This document shows positions 18,527 through 27,346 of a DNA stretch of 64,000 nt, in pieces. The stretch covers positions 248,001-312,000 of the forward strand of contig NZ_JAQQWU010000001.1 in assembly GCF_028610625.1 (NCBI RefSeq), read 5' to 3'. Each line of letters begins with the position of its first letter. The stretch's first letter is position 1. Source of the stretch: Guptibacillus spartinae. GTDB lineage: Bacteria; Bacillota; Bacilli; Bacillales; Guptibacillaceae. The position numbers and the translations under genes are program-made. The notes beneath the pieces are model-generated. The model made no database searches, was not told the origin of the DNA, and worked only from the letters and a program-made list of their open reading frames with translations.

Positions 18527-19090
18527 ATGAACTGGTATGAGAAGCTGAAGCAATATTTCCCCATTGAAGAGATGAAATCAAAAGAGCATATGGACTTGCT
18601 ATTGGAAGAAAAGGGTGACATTTACAATAAGGACGAGGGACCGCACCATGTTCTAATGTATGCCGATCTTCCTGATTTCATATTCGTGGACTATATTTTC
18701 GTTTCCAGGGATGCCAGAGGTCAGGGGCTAGGAAAGAAACTAATTGAACAACTGAAAGAAAAGAAGAAACCAATTATTCTTGAAGTAGAGCCAGTTGATT
18801 ACGAAGAAACAGATACTGAAAAAAGACAGCGCTTTTATTTGCGAGAAGGTTTCAAACATGCGAAGTCAATTGGGTATCGTAGAAGGTCTCTTGCTACGAA
18901 TGAAATCAATGAAATGGAGATCTTGTACTGGTCGCCAAGTGAAGCTGGTGAGAAAGAAATATATGAAGCCATGAAGCATACGTATCAAGAAATTCACACC
19001 TATAAGGATAAACAGCTATACGGTGCGTCTTATCAGCCTGTAGAAGAGGTGCTAAGCCTTAAAGAACAGAAGGAACTTATCGAAGAGTAA
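18527..19090 (+). CDS. yjbC: YjbC, GNAT-family acetyltransferase
   Basis: 187 aa. Acetyl-CoA binding motif A is visible as YIFVSRDARGQGLGKKLIEQL (about residues 58-78), with the Q/R-x-x-G-x-G/A pattern intact. The whole sequence is close to B. subtilis YjbC (MNWYEKL start, IGYRRRSLATNE, HTYKDK). The acetyl acceptor is unknown. In B. subtilis yjbC is directly followed by spx and partly cotranscribed with it. Here an RND efflux locus lies between them. Confidence 0.88.
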   Translation: MNWYEKLKQYFPIEEMKSKEHMDLLLEEKGDIYNKDEGPHHVLMYADLPDFIFVDYIFVSRDARGQGLGKKLIEQLKEKKKPIILEVEPVDYEETDTEKRQRFYLREGFKHAKSIGYRRRSLATNEINEMEILYWSPSEAGEKEIYEAMKHTYQEIHTYKDKQLYGASYQPVEEVLSLKEQKELIEE

Positions 19091-19123
19091 GAGAATGGTT
19101 TTCGATCAGGAGGGAAACTTCTT

Positions 19124-19252
19124 ATGAAGAATCGTGAGAAGAAAAAGCAAAAGAAGCGCGAATGGTTGAAGGATTTACTAAAAAGACGCTGGAAAACCTG
19201 GAAACCGCAGTCTTCGAAAGAGCCCGCCTCAAATACGAGAACATCTGCTTAA
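19124..19252 (+). CDS. Small, very basic protein, unknown function
   Basis: 42 aa, about one third Lys/Arg (KNREKKKQKKREW, LLKRRWKTWK), with a Ser/Ala/Thr tail. A strong ribosome binding site AGGAGGG lies 8 bases before the ATG, and the gene sits 33 bases after yjbC and before a terminator, which together support expression. It could bind nucleic acid or an acidic surface, but that is only a guess from composition. Confidence 0.5.
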   Translation: MKNREKKKQKKREWLKDLLKRRWKTWKPQSSKEPASNTRTSA

Positions 19253-19268
19253 CGCTAGCACAATTATC

Positions 19269-19303
19269 AAAAACCGAAAGCCATTAATGGCTTTCGGTTT
19301 TTT
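19269..19303. terminator. Bidirectional terminator between yjbC unit and RND pump
   Basis: A perfect palindrome with stem AAAACCGAAAGCCAT and T/A runs on both sides. It overlaps the stop codon of the RND gene. Confidence 0.85.
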
Positions 19304-22300
19304 CATTGGATTCCATTTTCTTCGCTAATCGTTTTTGACGGCGAAGGTCAATTAAATAATATACCACGGGAATGAATACCAGCGTAATAAATGTAGCAAC
19401 GCTTAACCCGAACACGATGACGATCGCCATAGGCTGTTGAATTTCTGTTCCCTCTCCAAAGCCTAATGATAACGGTACAAGCCCAAGGATTGTAGTTAAG
19501 GCTGTCATCAGGATGGGGCGTAATCGAATGGGACCAGCTTCAAGTATCGCTTCACGCGTGTTCATTCCTGTCTCACGAAGCTTATTAATATAATCAACAA
19601 GAACGATGGCGTTATTGACAACAATCCCTGTTAGAATCAACATACCCACGAGTGACCCTACTCCAAGCGGCTGGAAGGAGATCAGCAAACCAAAGATAAT
19701 GCCAATGGCGGTTAATGGAACTGAAAACATGATAATGAAGGGATAGAGAAAGGATTCAAATTGTCCTGCCATTACCATGTAAACAAGAACGATGGCGAGA
19801 GCAAGTGCCCCTGATAGCTTAAAGAAAGCATCGTTCATTTGTTCATCCTGGCCACCAAACGTAATCTTATATGAATTACCAGGCAAAGGAACATCTTTCA
19901 CGAGTTTTTCCCGAATTTCATCAGTTACTGTTCCAAGATCTCTCCCTAACAAACTAGCCGTGATTTCCACTTGTCTCAGTCGATCGGTACGAGTAATTTC
20001 AGAAGGACCTAGCCCCCGTTCAATCTCAGCTACTGCAGAGAGAGGAATTTTTTCACCAGTCTGAGTTTCAATTAAGAGACTTGAAAGCGAATCAAGTGAA
20101 TCTGTATATTTGTCTTCCACTGCGAGGCGAATATCGAGTTGATTCCCATCTCGCGCTAGGTTGCTCGCTACAAGTCCTTTTGTTGCATTTGAGATCGCTG
20201 TTGAAATTTGAGAACTTCCGATTCCATAACTAGCTGCTTTCTCCCGATCGATCAGAATTTGAACCTCTGGATTATTGGATTCAATACTTGAAGCTGGTTC
20301 TCTGACACCATCTACTTCTGAAATACTTTCCATCACATCATCTGAAAGCTCTTTTAAAACATCAAGATCAGGACCGATGATATTAATAGAAATGGGATCA
20401 GCACTAAATCCTGAATCACTTGCCGAAACAGAAATATCAGCATTTGGTATACTCTTCAGTTCCTTTCGTATATCTTCTGCTACCTCTAAATCGGACTGAT
20501 CTCGCTCGCCAATAGGAACAAGAAGTACACTATAAGAAGCACGATTCGTCTGACTTCCTGCACCAACACTGAAATTATCAGTACCGCCTGCCGTTAGATA
20601 GGATAGGTCTACTTCAGGAATTGACTTTAACACCTTATCAATTTCTTCAGTAACGTTCTCAGTTGCTTCTAACGAGCTTCCCGCCGGAAGATTGGCAGAT
20701 ATGTTAACGAAGCTTTGGTCCTGAGCAGGCAGAAATTCAGTTCCTATAAAAGGCGCTCCTGCAGCTGAAATAGCTAAGAGTAAAACAGTAACACCAACGG
20801 TTTTTTTAGGATGTGTTAATGTTTTATCCAATACGCGTCTGTACCAGTTGTTCACACGATCGAATCTTAATTGGAAAATAGATTTTGATTCGTTTCGATT
20901 CATTAAAAGTGAAGATAGTAACGGAACGATAATAAGTGCTGTAAAGAGTGAGGCTAGTAGGGAATAGGTCACTGCCAGTGCTAGTGGCTTAAAGAGCTGA
21001 GCCGCAAGCCCTGTTACAAAAACAATTGGTAGAAAGACGACAACGGTCGTCAGTGTAGAAGCGATAATGGCACTACCTACTTCTTTCGTCCCCTCTACAG
21101 CAGCATCTTTAAGAGATTTTCCCTCTTGCCTTAGTCGATAAATGTTCTCAAGAATAACGATCGAATTATCCACCATCATTCCGACCCCAAGAGCTAGTCC
21201 TCCGAGTGTAAGAAGGTTAATGGTTTGACCTGAGAAGTACATTAATATAAATGCACCTACGATCGAAATTGGGATGGAAAGTCCAATAATCAACGTGCTA
21301 CGAATATTTCGTAAAAATAAATATAGGACTGCAGCAGCTAATAGACTTCCAATAATAATGTTCCATACAACTGCTCGAATCGATTGGTTGATAAATTTGG
21401 CTTGATCAAACACTGTTTTGATTTCCATGTTTTCTGGAAGGGAAGGTTGTATTTCGTCAAGCTTATCATTGATTTGGTTAACAACTTGAACTGTGTTTGC
21501 GCCCGATTGCTTCTGAATTGAAAAGCCGATTGCTGGCTCACCGTTTAAGTAACTTTCTTGAACAGCAGGTTTCATTTTCTCTTCTATGTCAACGAGCTGA
21601 TCTAGTTTTACCGTACCGTTCTTCGTTGGCACAGCCAAGTTTTTTAGATCATCTACAGATTCAAATTCACCAGTCACTCGTAGCGGCAGATTTTTATTCT
21701 CGGTTTCGATGGATCCACTCGGTAAGTTAAGATTTTCTGATCCGATAAGCTGTTGTAAGTTGGTTAGTGTCACCCCGTATTGACTAAGTTTATCAGGATC
21801 AGCCGTTAGACGAATTTCTTTTTCAAGCTGCCCTTCAATATTAACGGCAGCAACGCCTGGGACGGAATCGAGTGAAGGTTTGATTTGATCTTCAATTACT
21901 TTTTTAACAGCGGTTAGATCTTCTTCTGAGCCAGCGACCCCGAGTTGCATAATTGGAATGTCACTTGGATTAAACCGCAAAACTTTAGGGATGGGAACTT
22001 CAGATGGAAGAGAGTCCCGCACCGCATCAATTTGTTCTCGCATATTGAGGGTTGCAAAATCCATATCTGTCCCCCATTCAAAGGAGACAAGAATTAATGC
22101 TCCGCCATTTTGTGAGACAGAAGAGATGCTTTCGACATTTGGAAGAGTACCCATTACATTTTCTAGAGGGGAGGCAAGTAGGTTTTCAACTTCCTCTGGT
22201 CCAGCGCCTTCATATGTAACAGTTACAGCAGCTACAGGAAAGGTTAAATCTGGAAAAAGATCGACTGGCATGTTTCGAAGTGAAACGGTTCCGATAATGA

Positions 22301-22364
22301 GAATGAAAATAATGACCATCCCCATGGCAATGGGGCGAAACACGGAAAGCTTAGCAATATTCAT
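19284..22364 (-). CDS. RND-family efflux pump inner-membrane transporter
   Basis: 1026 aa, the usual length for AcrB/SwrC-type RND proteins. It starts with the cytoplasmic tail and helix 1 (MNIAKLSVFRPIAMGM), has two large extracytoplasmic loops and two six-helix bundles. The proton-relay motif is visible in helix 4 (GLALGVGMMVDNSIVILENI). The internal duplication is clear: SVPLTAIGIIFGLL and GMLILTGIVVNNAIVLVDYI mirror the first half. It exports amphipathic compounds; in B. subtilis the relative SwrC confers surfactin tolerance. It is transcribed after the membrane-fusion gene, 11 bases downstream. Substrate is unknown. Confidence 0.93.
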   Translation of the reverse strand: MNIAKLSVFRPIAMGMVIIFILIIGTVSLRNMPVDLFPDLTFPVAAVTVTYEGAGPEEVENLLASPLENVMGTLPNVESISSVSQNGGALILVSFEWGTDMDFATLNMREQIDAVRDSLPSEVPIPKVLRFNPSDIPIMQLGVAGSEEDLTAVKKVIEDQIKPSLDSVPGVAAVNIEGQLEKEIRLTADPDKLSQYGVTLTNLQQLIGSENLNLPSGSIETENKNLPLRVTGEFESVDDLKNLAVPTKNGTVKLDQLVDIEEKMKPAVQESYLNGEPAIGFSIQKQSGANTVQVVNQINDKLDEIQPSLPENMEIKTVFDQAKFINQSIRAVVWNIIIGSLLAAAVLYLFLRNIRSTLIIGLSIPISIVGAFILMYFSGQTINLLTLGGLALGVGMMVDNSIVILENIYRLRQEGKSLKDAAVEGTKEVGSAIIASTLTTVVVFLPIVFVTGLAAQLFKPLALAVTYSLLASLFTALIIVPLLSSLLMNRNESKSIFQLRFDRVNNWYRRVLDKTLTHPKKTVGVTVLLLAISAAGAPFIGTEFLPAQDQSFVNISANLPAGSSLEATENVTEEIDKVLKSIPEVDLSYLTAGGTDNFSVGAGSQTNRASYSVLLVPIGERDQSDLEVAEDIRKELKSIPNADISVSASDSGFSADPISINIIGPDLDVLKELSDDVMESISEVDGVREPASSIESNNPEVQILIDREKAASYGIGSSQISTAISNATKGLVASNLARDGNQLDIRLAVEDKYTDSLDSLSSLLIETQTGEKIPLSAVAEIERGLGPSEITRTDRLRQVEITASLLGRDLGTVTDEIREKLVKDVPLPGNSYKITFGGQDEQMNDAFFKLSGALALAIVLVYMVMAGQFESFLYPFIIMFSVPLTAIGIIFGLLISFQPLGVGSLVGMLILTGIVVNNAIVLVDYINKLRETGMNTREAILEAGPIRLRPILMTALTTILGLVPLSLGFGEGTEIQQPMAIVIVFGLSVATFITLVFIPVVYYLIDLRRQKRLAKKMESNEKTESH

Positions 22365-22375
22365 TTGGACTCAAC

Positions 22376-23578
22376 TCACTTCTGTACCTGGATTTCGGAT
22401 GCCTCATTTAAGCGGTCTTTTCCTTTTGTAATCACTTGATCTCCTTTAGAAAGGCCGCTTGTAATCTGGATGTTATCGCTCGTTTCTGTGCCAAGTTCGA
22501 CATTTACTTGTTTTACTTTCTTACCCTGAGGTATGTACACAAACGTTTCTTCATCACCATAGACGATCGATTCTTTTGGTACAATGATGGCATTCTCAAT
22601 GACATCCGTTTGAATGGTGGCCGTTGCTTTCATCCCGCCTTTAATTTTTAAGTCTTTATTATCAAGAGGGATTTCAATGAGAAACGAGCCAGTTTGTTCA
22701 TTGGCGGTCGGAGGAATCGCATTTAATTTTCCATCAAAAGTTCCGTCAACTCCGTCGAACGTAATTTTTACTTCCTGCTCCTTTTTTAACTGTGAGATTT
22801 GAAAGCTATTCACTTGAAATGTTGCTTTAATTGGATTCAAATTAACGACGACGGCAAGAGGTGTACTTGGAACAGCCGCTGCGTTTTCCTCCGCATTAAT
22901 TTGAGAAACAATCCCATTGATAGGAGATTCAATCGTCGTTGCATTTAATACATCTTGTGCTTGATTTAAACTTGCCTTGGTTTCAGAAAGCTGTGTTTCT
23001 AACTGAGTCACATTTCCAGCTGACATCGAAGGTACCTGTGTAGCTGCCTGGGATAACTGCGCTTGTTTAATCGTTACTTCAAGGCTTTCTTTTAAAACAT
23101 CAGCTGCTGTCACCTCTTCAGAGTCTAACTCACTTAGAAGTTCTTTTGAGCGTTCAAGAGATTGATTTAAATCTGCTTGAAGGTTATTCAGTTCTTGAGC
23201 ACTTTTCTCAGCTTGTCCTGATAATTCTTTCGCTTGATTAACCGCTTTTTCTAGTTCATCCACCGCATTTGCAAGCTGATTCACATTTTCTCTTGCTGTT
23301 GAGTCGTCAAGAGCAGCGATTAGATCTCCTTTTTCAACCTTGCTTCCAACTGAAACGTTAAGTTCCGTTACTTTAAGGGGAGAAGGAGCAGCGAGAGGGA
23401 TCGTGACACCAGGAGTAGCTTGTCCAGATAATTCAAGGTCGTTTGAAATGTCTTTTTGTTCGACTGATGCTACTTCTACAGGTATAGGTTCATTTGACGT
23501 TTCTTCATTGGTAATCTCTTCTGTCGTACAAGCGCTTGCAAAGACAAGCATGCTGGCAAGAAGAACGGCCTTTTTCAT
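22376..23578 (-). CDS. Membrane-fusion (periplasmic adaptor) lipoprotein of the RND pump
   Basis: 400 aa from the ATG at 23578 (GAGGTGAA upstream; a longer frame to 23644 has no such site). It has a lipoprotein signal with lipobox ASAC, Cys17. Then come the two halves of a biotinyl-lipoyl-like domain flanking a long coiled coil rich in Gln/Glu/Leu (about residues 100-200; VNQLANAVDELEKAV, LNNLQADLNQSLERS), then beta-barrel and membrane-proximal domains (HlyD/RND MFP family). It precedes and is cotranscribed with the RND gene. Since Gram-positives lack an outer membrane, it likely assists the pump at the outer face of the membrane. Confidence 0.9.
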   Translation of the reverse strand: MKKAVLLASMLVFASACTTEEITNEETSNEPIPVEVASVEQKDISNDLELSGQATPGVTIPLAAPSPLKVTELNVSVGSKVEKGDLIAALDDSTARENVNQLANAVDELEKAVNQAKELSGQAEKSAQELNNLQADLNQSLERSKELLSELDSEEVTAADVLKESLEVTIKQAQLSQAATQVPSMSAGNVTQLETQLSETKASLNQAQDVLNATTIESPINGIVSQINAEENAAAVPSTPLAVVVNLNPIKATFQVNSFQISQLKKEQEVKITFDGVDGTFDGKLNAIPPTANEQTGSFLIEIPLDNKDLKIKGGMKATATIQTDVIENAIIVPKESIVYGDEETFVYIPQGKKVKQVNVELGTETSDNIQITSGLSKGDQVITKGKDRLNEASEIQVQK

Positions 23579-23718
23579 ATTATTCACCTCAATATTAGTG
23601 TATCTCTTACGAATCGTATCATGTGAACAAAACTTTTTTAGCATGAAATTTAAACATTTTTAAAACAATACAGGTTTGGATAGTCAGGAATGGGGAATAT
23701 AGGAGTTAGGTTTAAGTA

Positions 23719-23759
23719 ATTGTATAGCTATTGTATAGCTTTTATGTAATTTTTGTCAT
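23719..23759. repeat. Perfect 11-bp tandem direct repeat upstream of spx
   Basis: ATTGTATAGCT occurs twice back to back (23719-23729, 23730-23740), giving TGTATA-N5-TGTATA. Further TGTAAT (23745) and TGTCAT (23754) follow. An 11-bp direct repeat places both halves on one face of the helix, the pattern used by OmpR-family response regulators; it is near to, but not identical with, the WalR box TGTWAH-N5-TGTWAH. It lies 47 bases upstream of the spx -10 box. Confidence 0.5.
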
Positions 23760-23786
23760 CCCCTATTTATTTGATAAGAATTGTAG

Positions 23787-23792
23787 TATAAT
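23787..23792 (+). promoter_or_regulatory. Probable -10 box of an spx promoter
   Basis: TATAAT 68 bases before the spx start codon. No good -35 box at 16-18 bases, so this promoter may need an activator or be one of several, as known for spx in B. subtilis. Confidence 0.4.
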
Positions 23793-23860
23793 ACAAATTG
23801 TGAAAAGATAATTTTTCTAATGTGGATTTGACGTTTACTTATAGAAAGGAGCAATTCCTT

Positions 23861-24256
23861 ATGGTAACACTCTATACATCTCCAAGCTGCACATCTTGCC
23901 GTAAAGCAAAAGCATGGTTGCAAGAGCATGATATTCCGTTTACAGAACGAAATATTTTTTCTGAGCCTCTAACGATCGAAGAAGTGAAAGAAATTTTACG
24001 TATGACGGAAGATGGAACAGATGAAATTATATCAACTCGCTCTAAAACATTCCAGGAATTGAACTTAAATCTAGATACGGTTTCTTTGCAGGAATTGTTT
24101 GAGCTAATTAGCGAGCATCCAGGATTACTTCGCCGTCCAATTATATTGGACGAAAAACGACTTCAGGTTGGTTATAATGAAGACGAAATTCGTCGTTTTC
24201 TACCAAGAAAAGTTCGTACGTTTCAACTTCAAGAGGCACAACGTCTCGTTAACTAA
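23861..24256 (+). CDS. spx: Spx, redox-responsive transcription regulator
   Basis: 131 aa, almost the standard B. subtilis sequence. It is an ArsC-like protein that binds the RNA polymerase alpha C-terminal domain and activates thiol-stress genes. The redox switch Cys10-x-x-Cys13 ([11 protein letters not shown]) is intact, as are TRSK and the C-terminal degradation-related region (RRFLPRKVR). A longer frame starts at 23822, but AAAGGAG sits 8 bases before the ATG at 23861. Its proteolysis partner YjbH is encoded at 29475. A strong terminator follows. Confidence 0.97.
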   Translation: MVTLYTSPSCTSCRKAKAWLQEHDIPFTERNIFSEPLTIEEVKEILRMTEDGTDEIISTRSKTFQELNLNLDTVSLQELFELISEHPGLLRRPIILDEKRLQVGYNEDEIRRFLPRKVRTFQLQEAQRLVN

Positions 24257-24257
24257 T

Positions 24258-24296
24258 AAAAAACTTCTACAGTTTACCCTGTAGAAGTTTTTTTTG
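24258..24296. terminator. Terminator after spx
   Basis: A 15-bp stem (24258-24272 with 24279-24293) followed by an eight-T run. The A run on the left allows use by the TerC gene from the other side. Confidence 0.85.
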
Positions 24297-24310
24297 TGGA
24301 GTCTTTCACC

Positions 24311-25000
24311 TCATTTAATGTAAGGTTGAAAGTATATAATGTTTCCTTTCATCTTTTTTAAAAACCATCCTCCAATAATCACAATTAAAACGAAAACAAA
24401 TTCAGTCACTTTCTCCATCGAAGGGTAAGTATAGAAAAACGTTTTTAGTTCAGCTGCGCTAGTTAACATTCTGGCGGATGTGAAAGCTAAAATGCCAGCA
24501 CCGAGGTAAATTAATATCGGAAAATGATCAAGGGCATGCATGATCATACGACTACCCCATACGATAATAGGGATAGAGATCAATAATCCGAAAACGACAA
24601 GAGGTAATTTCCCTTCCGATGCGCCTGCTATGGCGAGCACATTATCAAGTCCCATGATCAGGTCCGCTACCACGATTGTTCGAATTGCCCCCCAAAATGA
24701 AAAAGTGGAATGAATCGTTTCACTGCTATCGCTATCGATCACCAGTTTAAACGAAATGTAGAGAAGAAAGAGGCTACCTACGATGAGTAAGTATGGGAGC
24801 ATCAATAAATAGACAGCGACTATTGTTAGTGCTATTCTAAGTCCAACAGCAATCGCTGTACCCATCATAATCGCTTTACTTCGATGAGATGGAGGGAGAT
24901 TACGACAGGCTAGTGCAATCACAACTGCGTTATCACCACCCAGCACAAGATCAATTCCAATGATAAAGAAAACCTGAGTAATCGTTTCTGCATTAAACAC
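24311..25000 (-). CDS. TerC-family integral membrane protein (YjbE-like)
   Basis: 229 aa if started at the GTG at 25000, which has GGGAGTGG 5 bases upstream. A longer open frame to 25150 adds 50 residues without a ribosome binding site. There are about seven hydrophobic segments. The two acidic signatures of TerC proteins are present: IGIDLVLGGDNAVVIALA and VVADLIMGLDNVLAIAGA, whose Asp and Asn residues are thought to bind metal. Members are linked to manganese export and metalation of secreted proteins. B. subtilis carries yjbE, also of this family, next to spx, supporting orthology. Confidence 0.85.
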   Translation of the reverse strand: MFNAETITQVFFIIGIDLVLGGDNAVVIALACRNLPPSHRSKAIMMGTAIAVGLRIALTIVAVYLLMLPYLLIVGSLFLLYISFKLVIDSDSSETIHSTFSFWGAIRTIVVADLIMGLDNVLAIAGASEGKLPLVVFGLLISIPIIVWGSRMIMHALDHFPILIYLGAGILAFTSARMLTSAAELKTFFYTYPSMEKVTEFVFVLIVIIGGWFLKKMKGNIIYFQPYIK

Positions 25001-25267
25001 GGAATCCACTCCCGAGTAGCGAATTTTTAACCTCATGACAGGAGCACTTTTGGGCAAGCTATACACATAAATAAATATATCGTGTATATGGTTTAATATG
25101 AGTGAAAAAATCAAACGATTTTTTATTTCCATTCTTTGATGGTTTATCATAGAATGGTATTACAAGAGAAAAGTGGTTAATAAGAGCCGCTTAAGGGAAT
25201 GAAGAAATTAGGAGTATCCCAGAGGGAATAGCCTTCCGGTTAACTAAACAGGAGGGAGAGAGTGCAC

Positions 25268-25951
25268 ATGGAAATCGAACGTGTCAACGCGAATACACTG
25301 AAATTCTTTATTACGTATAGAGACATTGAAAATAGAGGATTCGATCGAGAAGAAATTTGGTACGACAGAGAAAGAGGAGAAGAATTGTTCTGGGAAATGA
25401 TGGATGAAGCGCATCAAAGAGAACAATTTTCACTAGAAGGTCCTCTATGGATTCAAGTTCAGGCTCTTGAAAAAGGTCTTGAAATCATTGTTACACGTGC
25501 TCAAATGTCAAACGACGGATCAAAACTTGAACTACCGATTTCAGAAGAAAAGCAGCTTGATCTTCCACTTGATGAGAACATGGATAAAATTCTTGATGAT
25601 AAATTTGCGCTTCAGAATAATTATGAACCAGAAGACGAGCCTGAACCTCTCGAAGGAGAAGAGCTTTCCTTTATGATCGCGTTTAGAGATTTTGAAGACG
25701 TCATTTCGTTATCACATGGATTTGATCCAGTTGGAGTTGAAAATGGCTTGTACCATTTTGAGGATCGATACTATCTCCACGTTGTCTTTGATGATACATT
25801 GATAGAAGAAGATCAAGACAACCGATTAAGTCAGCTGTTGGAATATGGCTATGAGACAGACTTGACCATTCACCGCATACAAGAATACGGTAAGGAGATT
25901 CTCTCTGAGGAAGCTCTAGAACAACTCCGCGGACACTTCCCACTCTTATAA
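25268..25951 (+). CDS. mecA: MecA, adaptor protein of the ClpCP protease
   Basis: 227 aa. MecA binds ComK and unfolded proteins with its N-terminal domain and activates ClpC through its C-terminal domain. The N-terminal domain (MEIERVNANTLKFFITYRDIE...EEIWYDRERGEELFW) and the C-terminal domain (YYLHVVFDD, LSQLLEYGYE, EYGKEILSEEALE) are both clear, joined by an acidic linker. A GTG two codons earlier is possible; the ATG at 25268 has GGAGGGAG at 9 bases and matches the family start. The downstream neighbour is coiA, as in B. subtilis. Confidence 0.95.
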   Translation: MEIERVNANTLKFFITYRDIENRGFDREEIWYDRERGEELFWEMMDEAHQREQFSLEGPLWIQVQALEKGLEIIVTRAQMSNDGSKLELPISEEKQLDLPLDENMDKILDDKFALQNNYEPEDEPEPLEGEELSFMIAFRDFEDVISLSHGFDPVGVENGLYHFEDRYYLHVVFDDTLIEEDQDNRLSQLLEYGYETDLTIHRIQEYGKEILSEEALEQLRGHFPLL

Positions 25952-25957
25952 AATGAT

Positions 25958-25986
25958 GCCGATTTCCAATGGGAATCGGCCTTTTT
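25958..25986 (+). terminator. Terminator after mecA
   Basis: A 10-bp stem GCCGATTTCC / GGGAATCGGC (one G-U pair) with a CTTTTTAT tail. Confidence 0.7.
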
Positions 25987-26081
25987 ATATGTAACTTCCC
26001 AAATCCTGTAACGAATAAAGAAGGAATTTAGGTCTTAATAGCGAATAAAGGTTAAGGAACGATGGAGAGAGAGGTGTTGTG

Positions 26082-27251
26082 ATGTTAACAGCTGAAACGA
26101 TGAATGGCACACTGCTGAACCTGGCAGATCAGCAATATCGTCTAAAAGAACTTATGCAGCTTAGGCGATCGACTTCGTATTTTTGTCCTGGGTGTCGACA
26201 ACCTGTAGTCATGAAACTAGGTCATAAGCGGACCTGGCATTTTGCTCATCAAGGATCTCCTCCTTGTGAAGCGCTTTGGGAACGCGAATCGAATTATCAT
26301 CTCACTGGAAAACTGCAGCTTTATGAATGGCTGAATAAAGAGAATGACGTTAAAGTAGAACATTACTTAACAAAAACCAATCAACGCCCCGATTTATTTC
26401 TACCCCATGCTCAAACCGCACTCGAATTTCAATGTTCTTCCATTCAAGCAACCTTACTTTCTGAGCGAACTTCTTCTTATCATGAAGCCAACATCGAGGT
26501 ACAGTGGATTTTAAGTGCAAAGCGTTTGAAACGATCATACCAATCGGTTTATACGATGTCTTCCATGGAGTGGGCTTCAGCCTGCCATCAGCACCGCTAC
26601 CCAACCTTATATTATTATTGTCCTCTGGAACGCACGTTTGCAACTGTCATTATTCATCAAAGCTTAACCCCTACTAAATTTATATGTTCCGCTTTTTATA
26701 CCCCTATATCTACAACTTCCTTCAATTGTCTATTTAAAAAACTCTCTGTTGTAAAAGAAAAGCTTAACTCTCATCCAATTTGGTTAAAACAAAAATTAAT
26801 TTGGCGTCAAAACCCTCATGGAGAAAAGTCCTTTGCTTATTTTTATTTACGTAAACTTTTTTATAGCAAAGGGCATTCCATCCGCTTTTTTCCTTCCGAA
26901 GCTGGCATACCATCTGAAAACAACTATTGGATTGAAACCCCTTCTTACTTATGGCAAACCTGGATTCTCATTTGCTACCTTCCGACAATTCCGCGAAGCT
27001 TTACATTTCACTCCCTCGTCCAAGCGTTTGAACGTGTGATCCCTTCTGGTTTATTTAGGACAAGATCAACCCCTATGCACATAAATGGAATAAGTGATGC
27101 CCTTCGTGGTTACGTTAGACAATTAGTTCGGTTAAAAGTGTTAAAAGAATGGGATAATGAACGATATGAAAAACTTTATCAACCACTGATTCATCGTCAT
27201 TCGGAAGAAAGTATACAAATGGATCACATAATTAGTAAAAAGCTCATGTGA
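26082..27251 (+). CDS. coiA: CoiA-like competence protein
   Basis: 389 aa. CoiA is a cytoplasmic protein needed for recombination during transformation. The N-terminal zinc-binding segment YFCPGCRQPVVMKLG...WHFAH and the nuclease-like core (RPDLFL...ALEFQCSS, with the D-E-x-Q arrangement of PD-(D/E)xK folds) are visible. The C-terminal half is less conserved and rich in aromatic residues. The ATG at 26082 has GAGGTG 5 bases upstream; a GTG one codon earlier is too close to it. It lies between mecA and pepF, as in B. subtilis. Confidence 0.85.
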   Translation: MLTAETMNGTLLNLADQQYRLKELMQLRRSTSYFCPGCRQPVVMKLGHKRTWHFAHQGSPPCEALWERESNYHLTGKLQLYEWLNKENDVKVEHYLTKTNQRPDLFLPHAQTALEFQCSSIQATLLSERTSSYHEANIEVQWILSAKRLKRSYQSVYTMSSMEWASACHQHRYPTLYYYCPLERTFATVIIHQSLTPTKFICSAFYTPISTTSFNCLFKKLSVVKEKLNSHPIWLKQKLIWRQNPHGEKSFAYFYLRKLFYSKGHSIRFFPSEAGIPSENNYWIETPSYLWQTWILICYLPTIPRSFTFHSLVQAFERVIPSGLFRTRSTPMHINGISDALRGYVRQLVRLKVLKEWDNERYEKLYQPLIHRHSEESIQMDHIISKKLM

Positions 27252-27346
27252 ACTTGCAAGGTTTGTCGAGCGAAATTGTAAGCATCATATGGAGAATATG
27301 GTACGATAATGTATGTGAGGAAATCATTTGATGGAGGTGTCGATTC

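Noticed and set aside
21958-22431. 157-codon plus-strand ORF opposite the RND gene
   Set aside because: It is a long shadow frame with Ser/Arg-rich, pattern-free translation and no start signal; the RND protein on the other strand is unambiguous.
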